A stretch of DNA of 44,743 nt from Aphanothece hegewaldii CCALA 016 (GTDB taxonomy: Bacteria > Cyanobacteriota > Cyanobacteriia > Cyanobacteriales > Microcystaceae), in assembly GCF_003007785.1 (NCBI RefSeq), contig NZ_PXOH01000035.1:1-44743 (forward strand). Reading direction: 5' to 3'. Of the stretch, positions 41,188 to 44,743 are shown piece by piece. A program made the position numbers and the translations under genes. Within the stretch, counting starts at the first letter, position 1. Every line of letters begins with the position of its first letter. The notes under the pieces were generated by a model. That model had not been told where the DNA came from and did no database searches. It saw only the letters and a list, made by a program, of their open reading frames with translations.

Positions 41188-42318
41188 ATGGAAAAAGCTT
41201 TTAGTTACCGATTTTACCCAACGCTCGAACAAGAGTCGCTTCTGCGGCGCACGTTAGGTTGCGTAAGATATGTGTACAACAAAGCTCTCCATGAAAGAAC
41301 TCAGTCTTGGTACGAAAAACAAGAAAGAGTCGGATACAATCAAACGTCTTCAATGTTGACCAACTGGAAAAAGCAAGAAGAATTTAGCTTCTTAAATGAA
41401 GTTAGTTGTGTCCCTTTGCAACAGGGGTTGAGGCATTTACAAAGTGCTTTTACTAATTTCTTTGCTGGCCATGCCAAGTACCCCAATTTCAAGAAAAAAC
41501 ATCAGGGAGGTAGTGCAGAATTTACTAAGTCAGCCTTTAAATGGAAAGACAGACAAATCTATCTAGCAAAATGTTCAGAACCTTTGCCGATTCGATGGTC
41601 AAGACAAATTCCTGACCTCTGTGAACCAAGCACGGTTACAGTTAGATTACATCCTTCTGGACGTTGGCATATCTCAATAAGATTTGATGACCCCAGATGT
41701 AAACCCTTGCCTGTCTCGGATAAAGCCATAGGAATTGACTTAGGGATTAGAGAAATGCTTGTAACCAGTGATGGAAAGAAAATTTCTAATCCTAAGCATC
41801 TAAAACAACACTACCGCCGTTTAAGGAGTGCGCAAAAAAGTCTTTTAAGAAAACAGAAAGGCTCTAAAAATAGAGATAAAGCAAGAATCAAAGTTGCCTT
41901 AATTCACGCTCAAATTAGCGATACGAGAAAAGACCATTTACATAAACTAACAACTCAATTAGTTCGTGAAAACCAAACGATAGTAGTTGAGAATTTAGCG
42001 GTGAAAAACATGGTCAAGAACCACAAGTTAGCTCAATCTATATCAGATGCCAGTTGGGGTGAAATTACTCGTCAAATAAGCTACAAGTGTCGTTGGTACG
42101 GGAGAAATTACATTGAAATAGATAGATGGTTTCCTAGTTCTAAACGGTGTAGCGATTGTGGGTATGTTGTTGAGAAAATGCCGTTAAGCGTTCGAGAATG
42201 GGATTGTCCTAATTGTGGTACAAGCCATGACCGAGATATTAACGCAAGTAAAAATATTTTGGCCGCTTTCTCTTGCGGTGTCAGTCTGTGGAGCGAGTGT
42301 AAGACCCGAACAGAGTAA
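41188..42318 (+). CDS. tnpB: TnpB RNA-guided nuclease-like protein (OrfB)
   Basis: The 376-residue protein appears intact. It has an N-terminal helix-turn-helix-like region, RuvC-I Asp184 in GIDLGIREML, RuvC-II Glu268 in VVENLAVKNM, a zinc finger CSDCGY...CPNC and RuvC-III Asp348/Asp350 in HDRDINASKN. TnpB proteins are guide-RNA-directed nucleases whose guide (omega RNA) is usually encoded over the 3' end of tnpB and the right element end. All three catalytic positions are present. No tnpA is nearby, so movement would need help in trans. Confidence 0.92.
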   Translation: MEKAFSYRFYPTLEQESLLRRTLGCVRYVYNKALHERTQSWYEKQERVGYNQTSSMLTNWKKQEEFSFLNEVSCVPLQQGLRHLQSAFTNFFAGHAKYPNFKKKHQGGSAEFTKSAFKWKDRQIYLAKCSEPLPIRWSRQIPDLCEPSTVTVRLHPSGRWHISIRFDDPRCKPLPVSDKAIGIDLGIREMLVTSDGKKISNPKHLKQHYRRLRSAQKSLLRKQKGSKNRDKARIKVALIHAQISDTRKDHLHKLTTQLVRENQTIVVENLAVKNMVKNHKLAQSISDASWGEITRQISYKCRWYGRNYIEIDRWFPSSKRCSDCGYVVEKMPLSVREWDCPNCGTSHDRDINASKNILAAFSCGVSLWSECKTRTE

Positions 42319-42402
42319 ATCTGTCAAGGCATCTGCATTGAAGCAGAAACCCAAATCGTAAGGTTTGGGAATCATCGCCATTTATGGCGGTGAGGATGTC
42401 AA
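42240..42402 (+). ncRNA. possible omega RNA at the tnpB 3' end
   Basis: Known TnpB systems encode the guide scaffold across the end of the gene and the right end. Here the stretch after the tnpB stop (42319-42402) includes the CGCCAT/ATGGCG hairpin and GAGGATGTCAAC. The position is inferred from the family, and boundaries are not determined. Confidence 0.4.
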
Positions 42403-42426
42403 CGTCTTTAGTTTGAGGATAAAAAA

Positions 42427-43011
42427 ATGGCTTTCTATTCTAAGAGTTCCCTAAATGCGATTATTCTTGCCGGGGGACAAAGTTCTCGTATGGGAAAAGA
42501 TAAAGCTTTATTGCTTATTGATGGAATTCCGCTACTACAAAAAATTTATACTGTGGCTAGTGATTGTACGCAGAATGTGTATGTTATTTCTCCTTGGATT
42601 GAACAATATACCTCGATACTTCCTCAATCTTGTCATTTTATCCGAGAAAATACCCCTACTCATGGCCCTTTGGTGGCTTTTTTTTTAGCTTTAAATCACG
42701 TTGAGTCAGACTGGATACTTTTACTCGCTTGTGATTTACCTTTATTAACGAGTGAGATCGTTCAACAATGGGCAAATTCTTTACCTGGTGTACCAGAAAC
42801 AGCGATCGCCTATTTACCAAAACAAGATGATCTTTGGCATCCTTTGTGTGGGTTTTACCGTCGTTGTTGTCTTGCTTCACTAGAATATTTTATCAAAAAA
42901 GGTGGGCGATCGTTTCAAGGTTGGTTAAATCAGTCCACAGTACAACAAATATTAGTCAGTGATCCTAGGGTTTTACTAAACTGTAATACACCCCAAGATT
43001 TACTTTTTTAA
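42427..43011 (+). CDS. mobA: molybdenum cofactor guanylyltransferase
   Basis: The 194-residue protein has the nucleotidyltransferase signature IILAGGQSSRMGKDKALL at about 13-30, then LLLACDLPLL for metal binding and PLCGFYRR in the second half. MobA adds GMP to molybdopterin to make the dinucleotide form of the cofactor. The length is normal. It begins 25 bases after the tnpB element's right end. Confidence 0.92.
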   Translation: MAFYSKSSLNAIILAGGQSSRMGKDKALLLIDGIPLLQKIYTVASDCTQNVYVISPWIEQYTSILPQSCHFIRENTPTHGPLVAFFLALNHVESDWILLLACDLPLLTSEIVQQWANSLPGVPETAIAYLPKQDDLWHPLCGFYRRCCLASLEYFIKKGGRSFQGWLNQSTVQQILVSDPRVLLNCNTPQDLLF

Positions 43012-43458
43012 GTCACATATTCTACAAATCTTAAAATGTCAACCGTATTTTCACGTAATATAATCATTAATTATTATCCAAAAAGGTAATATTAATGGAT
43101 AAAGTTAGAGATTTTAATAATAACGATACCAAAAATAAAAATAATATAAAAAAAAATTGACATTTAAATTTTAAAATAGCATTTTTAAAATTTAAATGTC
43201 ACCTTCTGAAAATTTTTTTGGTTTTTTTAACCGTTTTTCAATGAAGTAAACTTTTGGGATTTCCCTTACTATAAAGTTTGCTGTAGAAAGCTTTGCGGAA
43301 AAATATCTAAGCTTAATCATTAATTTCAGCTTGCATATTAAGGATTTATCGAATTGATTGACTGGGTTTTATTTTTTCTTGTTTCTAAAAATTAATAGCT
43401 TTTTTTGTCCATTAAAGTAAGTTTTGTCTCATTTTTAGCCAATCTGGAGTAACGCAAA
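43012..43458. other. AT-rich intergenic region between mobA and RTX gene
   Basis: About 450 bases. It contains the long hairpin at 43158-43201 and a 21-codon frame at 43095-43160 (MDKVRDFNNNDTKNKNNIKKN) that is preceded by AAAGG and ends in the hairpin's first arm. That frame could be a leader peptide or chance. I see no further gene. Confidence 0.5.
43158..43201. repeat. perfect 19-bp-stem hairpin
   Basis: TGACATTTAAATTTTAAAA (43158-43176) and its exact inverse (43183-43201) enclose the six-base loop TAGCAT. A run of nine A (43148-43156) precedes it, so in the leftward sense it is followed closely by a T run like a terminator; in the rightward sense there is none. Confidence 0.8.
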
Positions 43459-44743
43459 ATGCCTAATTCATCTCTTTTAGTCGCCCTTCTTACAGTTCAA
43501 GAATCGTTAATTACTTTGGTTAGTGAGAATCGTTTTTTGGGACAATTAGCAGTAGCATTTGGTGAGAATTTTGATGTGACGGTGGCGCGAAATTTAGCGT
43601 ATACTTGGCAGAATGGGGATTTTAGCGTTATTCCTGAGATTGAGGTTTTAAGTGCATCGGCGATGAATGGTGCTCTGGGTGGGTTTGCCGTATCGACGAA
43701 TAAGATTTATCTTTCTGAGGTTTTGTTAGGTGATGCGGATGCTTTGGTTAGAGTTTTATTAGAAGAAATTGGGCATAAATTAGATAGCGTGTTGAATGTG
43801 GGTGATAGTGCGGGAGATGAAGGGGCGATATTTTCCGCGTTGGTTTTAGGGGAAACGTTGACAGATGATGAGTTAGCGTTGTTGAAAGCAGAAGATGATA
43901 GAGGTTTTGTTAAAGTTGATGGTCAAAATATTGCAGTTGAGCAGGATAATTTTATCGGAGATGATAACCCTAATAATATTCTGGGTACTGCGGGGAATGA
44001 TTTTCTTGATGGAAAAGGTGGTAATGATACCCTTGATGGAGGTGCGGGTATTGATTTTCTTGTTGGTGGTACAGGAGATGATATTTATATTGTTGATACC
44101 ACAACTGATACCATCACGGAAAACGCTAACGAGGGAACCGATACAATTAATGCCAGCGTTACTTTTAGTATAGCCGCACTGACCAACATCGAAAACCTAA
44201 CCCTTACTGGTACAAGTAATATCAATGGTACAGGAAATACACTAGATAATATTATTACGGGAAATAGTGGGAACAATACCCTTAATGGTGGCGATGGTAA
44301 TGATATTCTTAATGGGGGTGCAGGCGCTGACACTCTGAATGGAGGTATAGGCAACGATACATTAAATGCAGGATTAGGAGTATACGATAATGTTTCTGGT
44401 GGTGCAGGAGATGACCTACTCATCATAGACTACTCAGTCGGTGATACAGGAAAAGCGGTGTATCTGTATGCCTATAATGATACAGAAGGCTTCTATGGGG
44501 CTGCCTATCGCTACAACAGCAATAATAGCGCTTACCTCGATTATATTTCCTTCGATGGCATCAACCGCTTACAGGTGACTGGCACTAGCAAAAATGATAC
44601 CCTTTATGGTGGTGCAGGTAATGATACTCTTGTTGGTGGGCTAGGCAACGATAACATTGATGGCGGTGCAGGTAATGACAGCTTAGTTGGAGGAGATGGC
44701 AACGATAGCATTTCTTCTGGAGATGGCAACGATAGCATTTCTT
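43459..44743 (+). CDS. RTX (hemolysin-type calcium-binding) protein, N-terminal part
   Basis: Open from ATG 43459 to the window end (428 codons, no stop). The N-terminal about 150 residues carry LVRVLLEEIGHKLDSVLN, a helix with EEIGH like the H-E-x-x-H-type start of metal-dependent domains common on cyanobacterial RTX proteins. From about 165 come nonapeptide repeats GGxGxDxLx in several blocks (LDGKGGNDTLDGGAG, NGGDGNDILNGG, GGAGNDTLVGGLGNDNIDGG), which bind calcium in parallel beta rolls. There is no Sec signal; RTX proteins use type I secretion. The C-terminus and total size lie outside. Confidence 0.85.
   Translation, partial: MPNSSLLVALLTVQESLITLVSENRFLGQLAVAFGENFDVTVARNLAYTWQNGDFSVIPEIEVLSASAMNGALGGFAVSTNKIYLSEVLLGDADALVRVLLEEIGHKLDSVLNVGDSAGDEGAIFSALVLGETLTDDELALLKAEDDRGFVKVDGQNIAVEQDNFIGDDNPNNILGTAGNDFLDGKGGNDTLDGGAGIDFLVGGTGDDIYIVDTTTDTITENANEGTDTINASVTFSIAALTNIENLTLTGTSNINGTGNTLDNIITGNSGNNTLNGGDGNDILNGGAGADTLNGGIGNDTLNAGLGVYDNVSGGAGDDLLIIDYSVGDTGKAVYLYAYNDTEGFYGAAYRYNSNNSAYLDYISFDGINRLQVTGTSKNDTLYGGAGNDTLVGGLGNDNIDGGAGNDSLVGGDGNDSISSGDGNDSIS

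Larger units (their letters stand above)
41110..42402 (+). mobile_element. solo tnpB element (IS200/IS605 group, IS1341-like)
   Basis: The left side has the perfect 16-bp palindrome CCGTCCTTAAGGACGG (41120-41135); the right side, after the tnpB stop, has CGCCAT-TT-ATGGCG (42376-42389) followed by GAGGATGTCAAC, typical subterminal hairpins of IS605-group elements. No tnpA lies in the window. End points are estimates from the hairpins. The element lies between the membrane-protein gene and mobA, and may have inserted just upstream of mobA. Confidence 0.75.

Noticed and set aside
43095..43160. 21-codon frame as a certain gene
   Set aside because: Asn/Lys-rich in a very AT-rich stretch, so chance is likely; kept only as a note with the hairpin.

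Overview
The window is cyanobacterial chromosome or a large replicon. GCGATCGC (HIP1) octamers recur throughout, and the gene families are typical of the phylum: CoaR with a precorrin-isomerase domain, a VKOR-thioredoxin fusion, a porin remnant and an RTX protein with an N-terminal EEIGH motif. Most of it is AT-rich. The RND pump block (about 4.2-9.6 kb) is visibly more GC-rich.

Layout. From the left edge to about 31.8 kb lies a metal-resistance island. (1) 1-4 kb: the end of a sensor kinase, a small secreted Cys-rich peptide, and a leftward operon of a DUF2808-like protein, a TolC-type outer-membrane factor and a LysM/M23 protein. (2) 4.2-9.6 kb: a CusBA-type RND adaptor and pump plus a lipoprotein. 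(3) 9.6-10.5 kb: gene debris (porin remnant, MITE-like element, PEP-CTERM remnant). (4) 10.6-12.7 kb: an OmpR-type regulator and kinase. (5) 12.7-18.7 kb: TPR protein, CDF transporter, a chimeric VKOR-thioredoxin ORF next to an interrupted secreted-protein gene, a PepSY protein, a second two-component pair and a Cys-rich four-helix copper-storage-like protein. (6) 19.0-22.6 kb: an operon of copper chaperone, Cu(I) P-type ATPase, a 26-residue membrane peptide, a cupredoxin-like protein and a MerR regulator. (7) 22.6-25.7 kb: the divergent cobalt pair coaR/coaT. (8) 25.8-30.2 kb: a secreted Met/His-rich repeat protein, an outer-membrane barrel and a second, pump-less RND adaptor. (9) 30.4-31.84 kb: a tyrosine integrase, tandem 11-bp repeats and a tRNA-CAU gene, which look like the island boundary.

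From 31.9 kb rightward the genes are housekeeping: LysM/M23 NlpD-like protein, clpS, CPBP protease, recJ, glutaminase, HAD phosphatase, a 57-residue conserved-looking protein, a nucleotide-sugar epimerase, a solo tnpB element, mobA and the start of an RTX protein that runs off the window.

How it fits together. Three regulatory circuits can be read from the DNA. First, six copies of a direct repeat TTTCAT-N5-TTTCAT (five exact, one with a single mismatch) lie upstream of the TolC operon, the RND operon, the regulator/kinase pair, the Cu-ATPase operon, the Met/His repeat protein and the second adaptor, each facing its gene; this looks like the regulon of an OmpR-type metal-responsive regulator. 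Second, two MerR-type promoters with 20-bp spacers and near-identical dyads precede the Cys-rich peptide and the copper chaperone/ATPase operon, whose last gene is a MerR regulator. Third, coaT has its own perfect dyad next to coaR. The likely overall job is sensing, binding and exporting copper or silver, plus cobalt and possibly zinc. The least familiar component is the triple-repeat Met/His protein at 25828-27207.
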